Part shown: in pieces, positions 1-10,462 of the stretch
How the letters are laid out: each line of letters begins with the position of its first letter
Numbering within the stretch: the first letter of the stretch is position 1
From: Strongylocentrotus droebachiensis
Lineage: Eukaryota > Echinodermata > Echinoidea > Camarodonta > Strongylocentrotidae
Length of the DNA stretch: 64,000 bases
Reading direction: 5' to 3'
Assembly (NCBI GenBank): GCA_035222895.1
Contig: JAVYIG010004988.1
Location: forward strand, 1 to 64,000
Program-made: the position numbers and the translations under genes
Notes under the pieces: model-generated
The model's database searches: none
What the model was told of the DNA's origin: nothing
The model's input: only the letters and a program-made list of their open reading frames with translations

Positions 1-178
1 TGAGAGAAAGAAGACGATTCGCTGTACCGTTCTCGATTCTTAATCCTTGTCTGAATTCAGTCCCCCCTCCCCTCCGGCGCGAAACTTTGACGTTTCATTA
101 ATATCATTAGAGAAAGAAGATATGCGTTGTATCGTTCTCGACTCTTTAATCCTTGTCTGAATTTCAATGAGTTCTTTG
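1..178 (+). repeat. Satellite A, end of an array cut by the window edge
   Basis: About one and a half monomers of the satellite that fills 61290-63050. The shared landmarks are 'GACGATTCG.TGTACCGTTCTCGA', 'AATCCTTGTCTGAATTCAG', the 'GGCGCGAAACTTTGACG' junction and 'TTAGAGAAAGAAGA'. Orientation matches the array at the right end. The array's left part lies outside the window. Confidence 0.85.
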
Positions 179-342
179 TCTGCTCTTTTTTCTTCCTACG
201 TCCTCTTCCTTTTCTCTCTTCTCTTTTTTTTTTTTTTTTTTTTTTTTGGGGGGGGGAGCCGGCGATTTAAAGGGGGCCGCCCCCACCGGCCCATCCCCCA
301 CCCTGGCTAGTACGCGCCCTGCGGTCACATAAACACATTTTG
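179..342. other. Homopolymer junction between two satellite-bearing elements
   Basis: A pyrimidine-rich stretch runs into about 25 T, then a G-run of about 9, then GC-rich sequence with 'TAGTACGCGCCCTGCGG'. This looks like the abutting ends of two non-autonomous elements. No gene is visible. Confidence 0.5.
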
Positions 343-850
343 ATACCTTGTCCGACCCCGGAAGCTCAGGGGTTTAAGGCAATAAATTACGGTCAGATAA
401 GCATTCAGGGGCCCGCATTAGGGCCCCTGGACGAGTCGAGACGGTGAGGCCCCCGGAAGCTCAGGGGTTAGGCGTTTAATTACGGTCAGATGAGCATTTT
501 TTTTTTGATACCTTATTTTTTTGTGACACTGGAAGGACACTATTTGGCGTGGGGTCCAGGGGCGGAGCCCCAAAAATCAGGGGTTTTAGGCATTAAATTA
601 CCGTCAGATGAGCATTTTTTGTTATACCATATAATTTTGTGACACTGGCAGGACACTAACTGGCGTGGGGTCTAGGGGCGGAGCCCAAAAAAATCAGGGG
701 TTTTAGGCATTAAATTACCGTCAGATGAGCATCTAAGGGCCCGCCTTAGGGCCTTAGGTGGAATCCAAGGGGCAGAGGGGGGTTTTAGGCATTTAATCAC
801 GGTCAGATGAGCATATTTTGATACCTCATTATTTTTTGACACTGGCAGCT
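343..850 (-). repeat. Satellite B array, inverted copy
   Basis: About five monomers, each marked by 'GGTCAGATGAGCAT', 'GGGGCGGAGCCCC' or 'CCCGGAAGCTCAGGGG', and 'TTTAGGCATTAAATTA'. They are the reverse complement of the array at 20863-21560. The shared flank (A-rich sequence, C/G-run, 'GGGCTCGAG') follows at 850-940, as it does on the far side of the other array. Confidence 0.85.
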
Positions 851-1488
851 AACTATTTTTTCTTTCTTACTCTCTTTCTTTTAATTTCTCATTAATATAC
901 TTTTTCAAAAAAAAGTGGGGGGGGGGGGGGGCTCGAGGCTCCCGATCCACGCCGTATCTCGGCCCTGACTTGTAGGAATCTCAAGAATCATATATTCTTG
1001 CATGGCTGTAAATTGAGGAATTTGTCATTTTCCAACAAACACAATCATAACAAAGTATGATTTAATAAAAAGTGAGGAAAAAACTCGAATATTATGTCAT
1101 TCCAGCATTATTTGTAATCCACCGTTATTGAATTAGAATTAAACTACGTTTGAATTTGATTTCCTCCAAGCCCCCCCCCCCCCCCCTATCAGTACGCCAG
1201 TATCTCCTCTTTTCCTTTTTTCTTTCCCTTTCCCTCCTTCTCTCTATTTTTTCGATTGGGGGGGGGGGGGGGCAACAGCCTGGGAGGCAAGGCCCTTTTG
1301 GCCCCCCCCACCCCCCTCCGATCTCCTGCTTCCCCCGTTTCTTTTCTTCCTTCTCTTCTTTCTTTCCCTTTCTCTCCCTTTCCCTTTCCCTTCTTTCCTT
1401 TCTTCTTCTCTCTCTTTTTTTTTTTGCGGGGGGGGGGGGGGCCAAGGCCCGCTCGGCCCCCCTGGATCCGCGCCTTGAGTCTATGTCC
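851..1488. mobile_element. G-run and pyrimidine-rich end of a composite hAT-like element
   Basis: Holds four G/C homopolymers of 14-17 bases, a pyrimidine-rich tract (1200-1430) and an end 'CCTGGATCCGCGCCT' at about 1463-1477. After this end the sequence resumes the gene-flank block ('TGTCCTC.AGAG.AGGTGTTTCATCAA' as at 11753). That end matches the hAT-like terminus mapped at 51547. The left terminus is not resolved. Overlapping reading frames here are low-complexity. Confidence 0.55.
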
Positions 1489-2283
1489 TCGAGAGGAGGT
1501 GTTTCATCAACCAAAACATTATTTCGATTTTAAAAATCAATTAGACTTGCAATCTGAAAACATATTCATTTAGAGGTGTTGCTGTGATTGCCTATTTCTT
1601 GTTATCCATTGCCAGACTGAAAGCGTATTATCATCATTGTGTATTGAAAGTGTATAATTTGGATTGTTGTATTGTATTCTCTTTTTAGGGGCCCAGTACC
1701 TTAGAATTGGGAAAAGTAATTGTTCTGCTTTCATGCCTAATATATCAAATGGATTTTGAGCTTACTGGGCCATACACAACATCAATGTTGCTCATATAAA
1801 TCTTTTTTTTTAATGAAAAGGATATTTAATGTATATCAAATGTAGTATTATGAAAATGGGAATAACAGAATGATTTTTGATGAGGCTATTGTGACTTTAA
1901 GTGATATACAATTCTTGTAATGAATCATTTCCATTTTTTGTTCAGGGCACTGATGTAGGTATTACCGTAGGTGATCCATTTGAAGAAATTGCCTTTTGGT
2001 TTGGGGTGATCGGTAAACATATTACCCAAAACATGATTTCTTGAAAGGTATAATATTCAATAAACAATAAATCATGATATAATCCATTTCATTGCAATGT
2101 TTTGTGGGATTAATGTTAATTTCAAACTATGGGCTATGTTACAACATTTTAAAGTAAAAATAGCAAAATGCGTATATGTTATGCTTTTGGTAAGTGGAAA
2201 TTTTCATTGACTATTACGTTGAAGTTATGAACTTTACGTTGTAGCTGTTTTAAAAGCGTCTTTTAAACTTTCTGTCACGTAAA

Positions 2284-2391
2284 AATGGTCAAGGCTGTAA
2301 GATGATGGTCAAGGCTGTAAAATGATGGTCAAGGCTGTAAGATGATGGTCAAGGCTGTAAGATGATGATCAAGGCTGTGAAATGACAGCCT
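2284..2391 (+). repeat. 20-bp minisatellite, 5 copies
   Basis: Period is exactly 20 bp with core ATGGTCAAGGCTGTAAGATG. The core recurs at 2291, 2311, 2331, 2351 and 2371. The same locus in the other L blocks has 5, 1 and 3 copies. Confidence 0.95.
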
Positions 2392-2516
2392 CTCTGCCTG
2401 GCACACTCTCCCTCTATCTTCACCAGTTTCATCTCACAGTTTTCTCCCTTTACTCCTTATCTCTCTTTTCTCTTCCTACCTAACGCCACCCCTTTATTAA
2501 GACCCCAACCATCAAA

Positions 2517-2552
2517 CACACACGCTTATGTACGCACACACACACACTCACG

Positions 2553-2605
<53 letters not shown>
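2517..2605 (+). repeat. (CA)n microsatellite
   Basis: CA-rich tract of about 85 bp, partly (CG/CA). A (CA)n tract sits at the same place in every L block (12528-12615, 13560-13645, 27600-27672, 45048-45085), with different lengths and interruptions. Confidence 0.95.
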
Positions 2606-2607
<2 letters not shown>

Positions 2608-4448
2608 CACACCCACACGCATTACGTCTCTTCTTGTATCATCTCCTTCTCCTTAAATGCACGCTCCCCGTCTTTATGCCTGAGAACAGCATGAATATTA
2701 TTGTGCTTTGTAATTGTTAGTATCTAATTGAATATAGGCCCTACCAATATGTTAGATGTAAGGGGAAGAGGAAATAGGTACGTCTTGTTATTAATGTAAT
2801 GTTAAGGATATGACCTGATATCCCATTCACTTAAACCTGTATCCGTTTTCTCGATATTTCCTCGACCAAAATATTCGGGAATTTTTAATGTTTTTTTTCT
2901 CTTCAAAATTCGAACAAGGAAATGTAATACGGTCGATGAGAACTGGAAGCGGCTTAGTCTCCGCTGCAGTGTTTTGTGAAGACCCTTAACTTTCTTGACT
3001 CAGGTTACATATATTTTGGTATTGTACCTGCTTTGTCGATTAAAGGTGCGGTTTCATTATCATAATGTTGATTTTGTTTCTTCTTCTAAATATCACAATA
3101 TATATATACTCCATAATTTTGTCGCAGAAATGCCTTTCTAAAAAGAAGCACTTTCGATGTCTTAGAGTATACACCCCGGAACAAGCTAGAGCATCTATTT
3201 CACACTCTGTCTTTAAAGTCCACATACCGTTTAGACGCTATCCTATATTGATAAGTACAGAAAACAACAATTTTGTGCTTTATGCTTACTTATTGCAATC
3301 TTAATTATTTACTTTCGATTTGAATTGACAGGTTGCGCGTGGATACAAGAAAAATGGTTTGATAATACGCTTACTTTATTGAATATCATCCATCTGATTA
3401 AATACGTTTTTATCAACAAATATAATGGACACATATGCCATGTTGAAGATAATACAATGTAGTTTTACTCTGCTTTCATGAAATATCCAATAAGGTAGAC
3501 CCTACTTTAATAAAATTGCTTCTCATAATTCTCATAAGCGATCAAGATTAAGGATTCATAGATGCCTTCTTTAATATTTTCTCCATTGCCTCGTGTGTTC
3601 AAGGTAGCAAAAGACATTAAAACCATAACAGTGTGTTATCCTTTAAAATGTCATGATTATACACCGATTTAGAAAATCCGGATTAAGATGGATTTCTTCC
3701 GTTCATGACGAAAGAACCAAATTAACCTATTATATTTCAAAATGATCATGAATTGCCTCAAAAAGTAAAAATCTTTGAGTGACCGGTTTTACCATACTTA
3801 TTTTTCCCTATAGACTGTAGTGTTATAAAAACCGTTAGGAAAACGAATTCTAAAATTTCTAGTTCCAATCATAGATATCTTGATAATCAGATAGACGATT
3901 GGCTTGTAAAAGTCATGGGATTCATGTATGACCTAAATGTTTATAATTATGATTGCAGCATGAGGCAAAATTACCCAATCCCTTTAAGAACGTTCATGCG
4001 AAATCAAAATGAAGGGAAAGGATGTACAATTGTAGAACAGTGTGATGTATGAACAACTATACAACCATAGCCATGATAGAGACAAATTTGAGGTCCTGAC
4101 TAACGTAACTTTTCTTAGATGGTATTGATGGTATTTTGTTTGTATTACGGTCATTTAGAAAGAAGAAATTACTTATTTGCTAGGTTATAAAAGGGAAGAG
4201 CGTATTATATCCTTTATTCCGAAAAAAATCTACAGAAAGCAGTTTCAATAGCCATGTGCATTACCTTTTGAATGGAGCGAACATTACAATGACATGTTTA
4301 TTATTCTAACAAGATTTCTGAAGGCAAACGATAGGCTACTGAAGTTACATTTAAGTTGATTTCTTGAAAGTCTCTGCAATCGTGTTATACGTGAATAGAT
4401 TTAAGGTCACCAACAAGCAATCAATAACTACGACAAAAAGCAAACTTG

Positions 4449-4693
4449 ATTTTTAGTCCCCCAAAAATCGCAACGACTCAGCCAACCGCTGAATAAGCGG
4501 GGGTGGGGGGGGGGGGGGGAGGACATTTTTTTTTTTGGGGGGGGGGGGTCTCGAAATTTGACAATTTGACATTTTTCTTCGTTGGGGGGAAGGATAAGGT
4601 CAACTTTTTTAGGTAAGCCATTTTAATTTAAAACAAAAACAAAAACAAAGGGGGGGTTCTACCCACTACCCCCCTCCTGCGTACGCGCCTGAC
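4449..4693. mobile_element. G-rich hAT-like fragment at a flank junction
   Basis: Two G-runs (4505-4519, 4537-4548) and a right end 'CCTGCGTACGCGCCTG'. This is the inverse of the 'CAGGCGCGTACGCAGG' start near 39468. Left of it the sequence follows block L. Right of it the sequence follows block S (compare 53786 onward). The element therefore marks the switch between two flank types. Confidence 0.55.
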
Positions 4694-5115
4694 TTGAAGG
4701 TGTTCGTATAAGCATGATTTTATATCTCCTTTTATAGTGTTAGTTTTACTTTTCAAAAAGATGCTTAAAACTCATATAGCAGCCGATGTTGTAACAAGAT
4801 TTAGAAAACAACTTCTCGGAATCCCTTTATTCTATCATGTTTTATGTAAGATGTTCATGCTACACAATATGGCTTCAATGTTTAGACGGTTAGAGCATTT
4901 CCCAAGTATCATCTTCAAGTTATTATTTTGTCTAAAATGTTACCGAATATTGTTCAGTATCGATTCAAAAATCGGCTATAGCCTTTAAGTAACAAATCTT
5001 TAAGATTTAGGATTAGGCGATATACCCTTGAACCAGAAGTTAATTCGACTTTGAATTTTTTTTTAACAAATAATTATTATTCAAAAAAAGGTTTTCGTTT
5101 TTTGTTTGTCTTGGC
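4694..5115. repeat. 3' flank block S, copy 1
   Basis: Gene-proximal downstream sequence shared with 34800-35239 and 53780-54489, with landmarks 'GGTGTTCGTATAAGCA' and 'GCAGCCGATGTTGT'. Copies 2, 3 and 5 lack this stretch: their flank runs from 'CAGCAGATAACCACAAG' almost directly into the gene. No coding signal seen. Confidence 0.8.
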
Positions 5116-6573
5116 CTAATAAATCTCGGCATACAACGCATCTACATTAACTCCCTCATCCGTAGATAAGGATGGTGTCTGTCCTGCTTCTCGACTGGCC
5201 TTCAAGGTATTCCTGGTGGGTCCTTCATCTGGCATTTCATAGAACGGAACTGGCATCGTGACATCGTCATACTGGTACCCTTGCTGGAGGGTACCACTGA
5301 TATGCTTGTGTTGAGTGATAATAGCACTGTTGCCATAATCTGATTTGGAAGATCTATCAGTCACTTTTGATGTTGATTTTGATTCACGATTGATTCCCCT
5401 CAATTCATTAATGGAAGTAGCATACTCTGGACCCTTCCGAGATCCATCTTCAACATATTCGTAACAAACTCTAAGATGCTCCTTTTTATCTGCATGATCT
5501 GCACTTCGTTGATCCAAGCTGGTTTCCCTCAATCCCTTAATTAAAGTGGTATACGATGGACCCTTCCCAGACCCATCTTCAACCGATTCGTAACGAACTT
5601 CAGGCTGCTCCTGTTTAATCGATGCCTTGCCAGTGTCTTTATTTTCTCTTCGATCTTTCGTGTTCTTACACCGCTGAACGATGAAGATTACAATGAATAT
5701 GAGACTGAAAACAGAACCAAGAATGGCGATAATCAGGGTTATGTTGCCACCACTTGTGTTTTTGTCCGAGCTGGCATTCTTGTTCGTTGGTGAGTGATGT
5801 TTTGTTGTTGAAATTGATGTAGGTCTACCGACGGGAATTTTTCTTGAAGCTGTTTGTGATAATGTTGATGGTCTATTTTGCGCTGTTTGTTTCAAAGAAC
5901 TCGTTGGCAACGTAGTCATAGGAAAGGAGGATGAGATGGGCTGAGTAAATAGCATGCATGTGACCCTCAACTCGGTCTCAATTTGTAGATGGAATCCTGA
6001 ATGAAGCCTCTTTAATGCAGTCACAGTAATCGAAAAAGAAAAGGTGTTTCCTTGAAGTACAGCCGTCCGATTCATGTTCCCGTTCAAAGTGATATATCGA
6101 GAAAGCGCCTGGCTTGTCCAATAATTATCTAGAGTACACATCACTTTCACTTTAGCTGGATTTGAATGAGTTGCTGTAATGCAATTAGAACAGCCAATGA
6201 CACGCAAGTCATACGACTGAATTTCTTGGTCATGGAGGTCACGACATTGGAAGGTAGCCGAATCATTCATTCTGATGTTAGAAATGTAAATATTGTTAGA
6301 ATCAGGATTACCATTGCGGGTAACACCTTGTGTAAAACGAGGATCATTGATGAAGACACCTTCCCAGTTTGCAATCAATGTTTCATTTCTATACCACTTT
6401 TGGTAGTAAAAATATAAGTCACCAGGTGGAGTGCAGCTTAGTGTGATATTATCACCGATGTTAGCTAGTCTTAGTAAAGTATCACCTTCCACTCTGCATG
6501 CAAGATCCACACAGATAAGCACAACAAATACAGATACAAAAACACAAAACACCTGCGATCGAATGAACGTCAT
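5116..6573 (-). CDS. Ig-domain receptor with ITIM-type tail, copy 1
   Basis: Single-exon gene for a 485-residue type I membrane protein. Residues 1-30 form a signal peptide (MTFIRSQ start, then a Cys/Val/Phe-rich core). Residues 31-127 form a V-type Ig domain: Cys47, Trp60 and a NDSATFQC motif ending at Cys110. A GCSNC linker (Cys128/131) leads to a second disulfide domain (Cys146-Cys206). Residues 211-277 are a Ser/Thr-rich stalk and about 278-299 a membrane span. The tail has two tyrosine modules. VRYESV (Tyr328) and VCYEYV (Tyr371) fit the ITIM consensus. Further tyrosines are YTTL (341), YDDV (435), YEMP (445) and the C-terminal LYAEIY. I chose the start at 6573 because this Met is shared by all six copies; an in-frame ATG 11 codons upstream is not. 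Likely a cell-surface inhibitory or dual receptor, by architecture only. Ligand and family name are unknown. Confidence 0.88.
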   Translation of the reverse strand: MTFIRSQVFCVFVSVFVVLICVDLACRVEGDTLLRLANIGDNITLSCTPPGDLYFYYQKWYRNETLIANWEGVFINDPRFTQGVTRNGNPDSNNIYISNIRMNDSATFQCRDLHDQEIQSYDLRVIGCSNCITATHSNPAKVKVMCTLDNYWTSQALSRYITLNGNMNRTAVLQGNTFSFSITVTALKRLHSGFHLQIETELRVTCMLFTQPISSSFPMTTLPTSSLKQTAQNRPSTLSQTASRKIPVGRPTSISTTKHHSPTNKNASSDKNTSGGNITLIIAILGSVFSLIFIVIFIVQRCKNTKDRRENKDTGKASIKQEQPEVRYESVEDGSGKGPSYTTLIKGLRETSLDQRSADHADKKEHLRVCYEYVEDGSRKGPEYATSINELRGINRESKSTSKVTDRSSKSDYGNSAIITQHKHISGTLQQGYQYDDVTMPVPFYEMPDEGPTRNTLKASREAGQTPSLSTDEGVNVDALYAEIY

Positions 6574-7060
6574 CTTGGAGCCAGGTTTACGAACAATAAT
6601 GAACAATCCAAATCTCAGAAAACTATATTGGATGCGTTTCCATCGCTACGGAACAATGTCAGGTAGGTTTTCTTCTCGAAGCGTCAAACTAGTAAGTGAT
6701 AGTATTGCATTGATTCGTTAAAGAAGGTGAAGTACCACAATGATTGTATGATCATAGTCTACATTCGATGATATACATGTAGTTCCTGAACTAACAGAAA
6801 TTACGGTTTGAAGCAGGTTGTGATGAAGAGTGCGTGCGCAGGATTGGGTCGATTTGAAGCAGGAAGCCTTTTTTCTTCTGACAATATTCTGTAATATAAC
6901 CGCATCACGACAAATTATCAAAATATCTATTTCCCATCATGTTTTGTCACTTTAGTGGCGTAGTATACTTTAATTTCGTGTCTTGTTAGGTTCACGATAG
7001 ATTATAAAATGAATAAATTTGTCACATTGTTTGAATCGTACCTCCAAATATCAATGATCA
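6574..7060 (-). promoter_or_regulatory. Conserved 5' flank of copy 1, probable promoter region
   Basis: The first few hundred bases upstream of the start are strongly conserved across all six copies, including pieces near 'CCAATATAG' (about 6622-6631 read on the minus strand), 'ACCTACCTGACATTG' and 'GATTCGTTAAAG'. Conservation extends past the start codon with few indels, as expected of a leader plus promoter. With recent duplicates, conservation alone cannot prove function. No transcription start can be fixed. Confidence 0.4.
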
Positions 7061-7068
7061 GTGATAGC

Positions 7069-7508
7069 CAGTTTTTACACGTTTTTTTCCCCAGGGGGGC
7101 GGCCCACCCCCCCCCCCCCTGGGGAAAAAAACGTGTAAAAACACGCGATTTTTACCCTTTTTTGGAGGATGGGCCCTTTTTAAATTTTCGAGGACCAAAA
7201 CAAGAAAAAGTTGCCCCTCCCCCCCTTAGGCTGTCAAGTGAAAATGTGATGTGCATAGAACAATGCCATCATGTGTCCAGACTTTTTATGGTCTCCATTG
7301 TCTTAGTAGATGCCAGGAAAACATCAATTGCGGGGGTTAAAAATGGCAAAATAAATCGCCTCGCTGCTCCGCGGCTCATGGACGATGCTCCACAGGGGGT
7401 TTAATAGCACAAAAAACAAAAACGCGGCTCGTGGACGATTCTTTACAGGGGGGTTCACAATAGCAACAACAAAAAATCGCATCGCCGCTACTGGATCAAT
7501 CCGCCCCT
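7069..7508. mobile_element. hAT-like MITE in block R1, copy 1
   Basis: About 440 bp, homologous to 32044-32435, ending 'GGATCAATCCGCCCCTG'. The sister copy starts 'CAGTGGCGGATCCAGG'. Blocks R2 and R3 lack it (22525, 49225), so it entered before R1 duplicated. It carries no transposase. Confidence 0.7.
7071..7142. repeat. Perfect inverted repeat at the damaged end of a hAT-like MITE
   Basis: Arms of about 29 bases, starting GTTTTTACACG on the left (7071-7099) and ending CGTGTAAAAAC on the right (to 7142). The centre is a G/C-rich loop. The paralogous site at 32044 has only the right arm, preceded by the normal terminus 'CAGTGGCGGATCCAGG'. Here the left arm replaces that terminus. Confidence 0.85.
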
Positions 7509-8802
7509 GCTTTTATTAATAACACATTCTGTGGCAACCGGTCAATGTATTCTACCCTCTTGAGTCTAGATGTGATAAAGGCATCGTTAAGCAATGTTAA
7601 ATCTGAGATGCATGGCCCTACGTGCTATCAGTGTCTGTGATATGGTGTAATATTGAAGCCCTAACAAATATGCCCTTCAAAATGATCATGAAGTGCCTCA
7701 AAAACGTGAAAACCTTTGAGTGACCGGTTTTACCATACTCATTTTCCCCAATAGACTGTAGTGTTTTATAACCGTTAGGAAAACGAATTCTGAAATTTCT
7801 AATTCCAATCATAGATATCGTGATAATCAGACATGCGCTGGGCTTGTAAAATTCATGGGATTCATCTATGACCTAAATGTTAATAATTATGATTGCAGCA
7901 TGAGCTAAATCCAGGATCTTCTTTTAGAATCTGAGGCAAAGACCCAATCCCTTAAAGACTTCAGCCTACTGGACAAGGAAATGATACTTGTTTTGAAGTG
8001 GATTCATCGACGCCACCATACTAACATATAATATCACTTAGAAGTATAACGAAACCGAAATTGTATACAAAGAAAGTACTTTGTCGGTATTTGTATCTGG
8101 CAAGATGATTGTTTATAATTATTATGACTAACATTGACACTTTCTCTCGTGTTTTTTTCTGTAAGTACGTCCTTGTTGAGTACTTTACTAAATTTAATTC
8201 TCGTAATTGTCATTAGCGATCGATCTCAGGATTCATAGGTGCCTCTTTAAATATTTTCTCCATTTCGTCGTGTTTCCATGGTCGCAAAAGACGTCAAACC
8301 ATAACACGGCGCTATTGTTTAAAATGTCACGGATTTCTTCCTTTCCTGACGAAAGAACCAAAATGACCGAATATTTTGTACATAATCAATACACAAACTT
8401 ACAGTAACACTTTTACAATTTGAAACATCTTTATGATCCCAAAACTGAGTAAATGCTTGTTTAAAAATGTCATCATGACAATTCATGGTAAAAAATTAAC
8501 TTTAACATTTAGAAGAGTACCAGTAATTTTAGACAGGTATTTAAAGAGTGTAAACATATACACATTGTTTAAAATACAAACTCTACCTTTCTGATATAGA
8601 AATCTTTATTTTTATCTTGTGAATGACGACTTAACGCGTACTCACAAGCTCTGTGTACAAATATATATCACACTGTTTCGAAAACAAAAATTGTCTTTGC
8701 ATATGAATATTGAGAACGTTTTTGCGAAATCAAAAGTAAAGCACATGATGTACCATAATAGAACAGCGTGATATATGAACACCTATACAACCATAGTCAT
8801 GA
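7509..8802. repeat. 5' flank block R1, copy 1
   Basis: Non-coding sequence shared with 32436-33726 ('GGCAACCGGTCAATGTATTCTGCC', 'TTGAAGTGGAT'). Related but more diverged stretches occur in R2 (22740 on) and R3 (50380 on, 57460 on). No coding exon seen. Confidence 0.8.
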
Positions 8803-10462
8803 TCCAGAGTTTTTGGGAACTAGAGATAGATGCCATGTGTTGCGTCTGGCCAGATGAAAGGGGCTACTTGTAGATTTATACATGTTGTGGTGCATCCGGG
8901 GGGGGGGGGTGGAAGCATCGTGGGATGATTAAATATTGCCATGGCTGCATCAAGGTCCCCTGTTTCAAGGTATTGTGCTAGCATGGTGATATCTGGAATA
9001 AGAAAGAATGAAATCTATATATTACATCTTTCTGATATGAAGATTTTGGGGTATGAGTTACAGGTTAATGCTAGTGTTGGACAATAATTAAAAGATTAAG
9101 GTGTTAGCAAAATCAACAGGTACAATTACTTTGGCTACATGCAGTGTTTGTTGAAGGCATGCTGAAGGGATTTTAATGTAGGCCTACTGGTACATGTCTT
9201 GAACTGTTTTGATGTTGCACATAATTTTGTGTAATGTTCCTGTGCTTGGAGGATGACTGTTGTTGATGAAGGATTCTGGTGGTGAGAGGATGCATTACCC
9301 ATACGGGGAATACATCCTCTCACCTACTGATTTTGATGTTGGAAGTGAATGTTGGGATAGTGTCTGTACTCACATTGGCTGGAGTTGTTCGATACGGAGT
9401 GCCATTCCAGGGAATAAAAATACAGAAGTTTCTTTTTTATCATAAACCTACTCGTAGATTTCATGTTTTGATCGACAAATTGAGGACCTGAAATAATTGT
9501 GGACGGTAATGGTAATAGGGCCCCCGTCATACGAGATGAACACGTATGCCCACGCATGGTATTACCGGACACTATTGAATTACGACTACACGTATCGAAT
9601 GTGCAAGTCGAGTGGGGTGATCAAGAAATGTATGACGCATCGTAAGAACACAAAAAAAAACTTAGAAAATTTACACATCTAACTTAGCCTAACGTATGAG
9701 TGACAAATACATGCCTTTTTCATGAAATAATCCAATTTTCCTAATGCCCGTGCAAAGTGAATGGATGTCAAGTTTGTTTTGAGAATGTCATTTTGCTATT
9801 TGTTTTCCGTGCATTTTCTTCTCGCGCGACTCGCGACTTTTGCGTTTCGCCATAGACATAACACGGTGTCCGGCAATACAGGTCGATTTTCAGCGCCGCG
9901 AAATAAGAATCATAACATGCTAAATAATCTGGTCAAGTTGACGCGATTTCTACATTTACACTTTTGCGTAGCGAATAATGATTCGAGTAGTGTAAAATCT
10001 AAACAGTTATCGCTCAAATTTTCTATCAATTTGAAGAAAAAAAATCACATTTTCACTTACCCATCATTGATGCCATTTGCCTCATGATCATCTTGAACTT
10101 TGAACTTTGTTTGGGTGACATTTCCGAGCATCCGAATGCTTCCGAAGACGTTGCTTCCAAGACCTATGATGCCGAAGATGACGTTCTGTGTGACGTCACA
10201 GGTCATTTAAATAAAATAATAAAATTCACTTTTTGGCTCAGATATATACTGTTTCGTATGTTTTTCAGCATTTTAACCCTCTTCAAACCATTCTAAGGCG
10301 TTCCATGCGATACAATGTCAAAATGTTGGCTACAACATACATATCTGGGGCATTTTAGGTCATTACCAGGTATTTTACTACGAAAGTAATTGAGAGTGTT
10401 CCGTTAAAGCATTAGTCGTGTGGTGCGCCACCTACCGGTGGTTCCGTGAACATTGCGTCGAG
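8803..10462. mobile_element. Unclassified 1.66-kb insertion, absent from the paralog
   Basis: The R1 sister block reads straight through at 33727 ('CATGATCGAGAAGATAG'). Here the same point is split, with 1.66 kb between 'CATGATC' and 'CGAGAAAATAG'. The ends show only weak inverted similarity and I find no clear target duplication. It contains a G-run (8900-8908), a small hairpin (9271-9314, arms GGTGAGAGGATG) and a promoter-like patch with a full CRE. Small open frames inside match nothing I recognise. Confidence 0.55.
10055..10200 (-). promoter_or_regulatory. CRE site and possible short first exon inside the insertion
   Basis: On the minus strand, the palindrome TGTGACGTCACA (10189-10200, full CRE core TGACGTCA at 10191-10198) is followed about 100 bp on by an ATG (10089-10091), a short open frame and a good splice-donor match GG|GTAAGTGA (donor GT at 10059-10060). 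Promoter, start and donor in this order suggest a captured first exon. No downstream exon was identified. Confidence 0.3.

Larger units (their letters stand above)
1489..4448. repeat. 3' flank block L, copy 1
   Basis: About 3 kb of non-coding sequence repeated at 11740-16670, 26570-30123 and 44336-47323. All lie downstream of receptor genes, since the genes read right to left. Landmarks in order are 'TTCAATAAACAATAAATCATGATATAATCC', a 20-bp minisatellite, a (CA)n run, 'CTGGAAGCGGCTTAGTCTCCGCTGCAG' and 'AAACGAATTCTGAAATTTCTA'. I see no coding exon in it. Confidence 0.85.

Noticed and set aside
1125..1573. Overlapping frames rich in Lys/Arg/Glu or Phe/Ser/Leu.
   Set aside because: Translations of a pyrimidine-rich low-complexity tract and G-runs, with no domain.
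6571..6606. Longer N-terminus for the receptors starting MFIIVRKPGSK.
   Set aside because: The upstream extension differs or is absent in other copies, and copies 5 and 6 give no support for it. The Met before (F/C)IRSQ is common to all six and begins a normal signal peptide.
6431..6721. Plus-strand frame (…LYWMRFHRYGTMSGRF…) antisense to the start of the receptor genes, recurring beside several copies with a splice-donor-like CAG|GTAGG.
   Set aside because: It is the complement of the signal-peptide codons plus the conserved 5' flank. The frame is broken beside copies 4 and 6, so it is a shadow of conserved DNA rather than a gene.
9135..9572. Small frames in the 1.66-kb insertion as transposase exons.
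   Set aside because: No catalytic motif or family pattern visible and no consistent splice structure. Left as non-coding.
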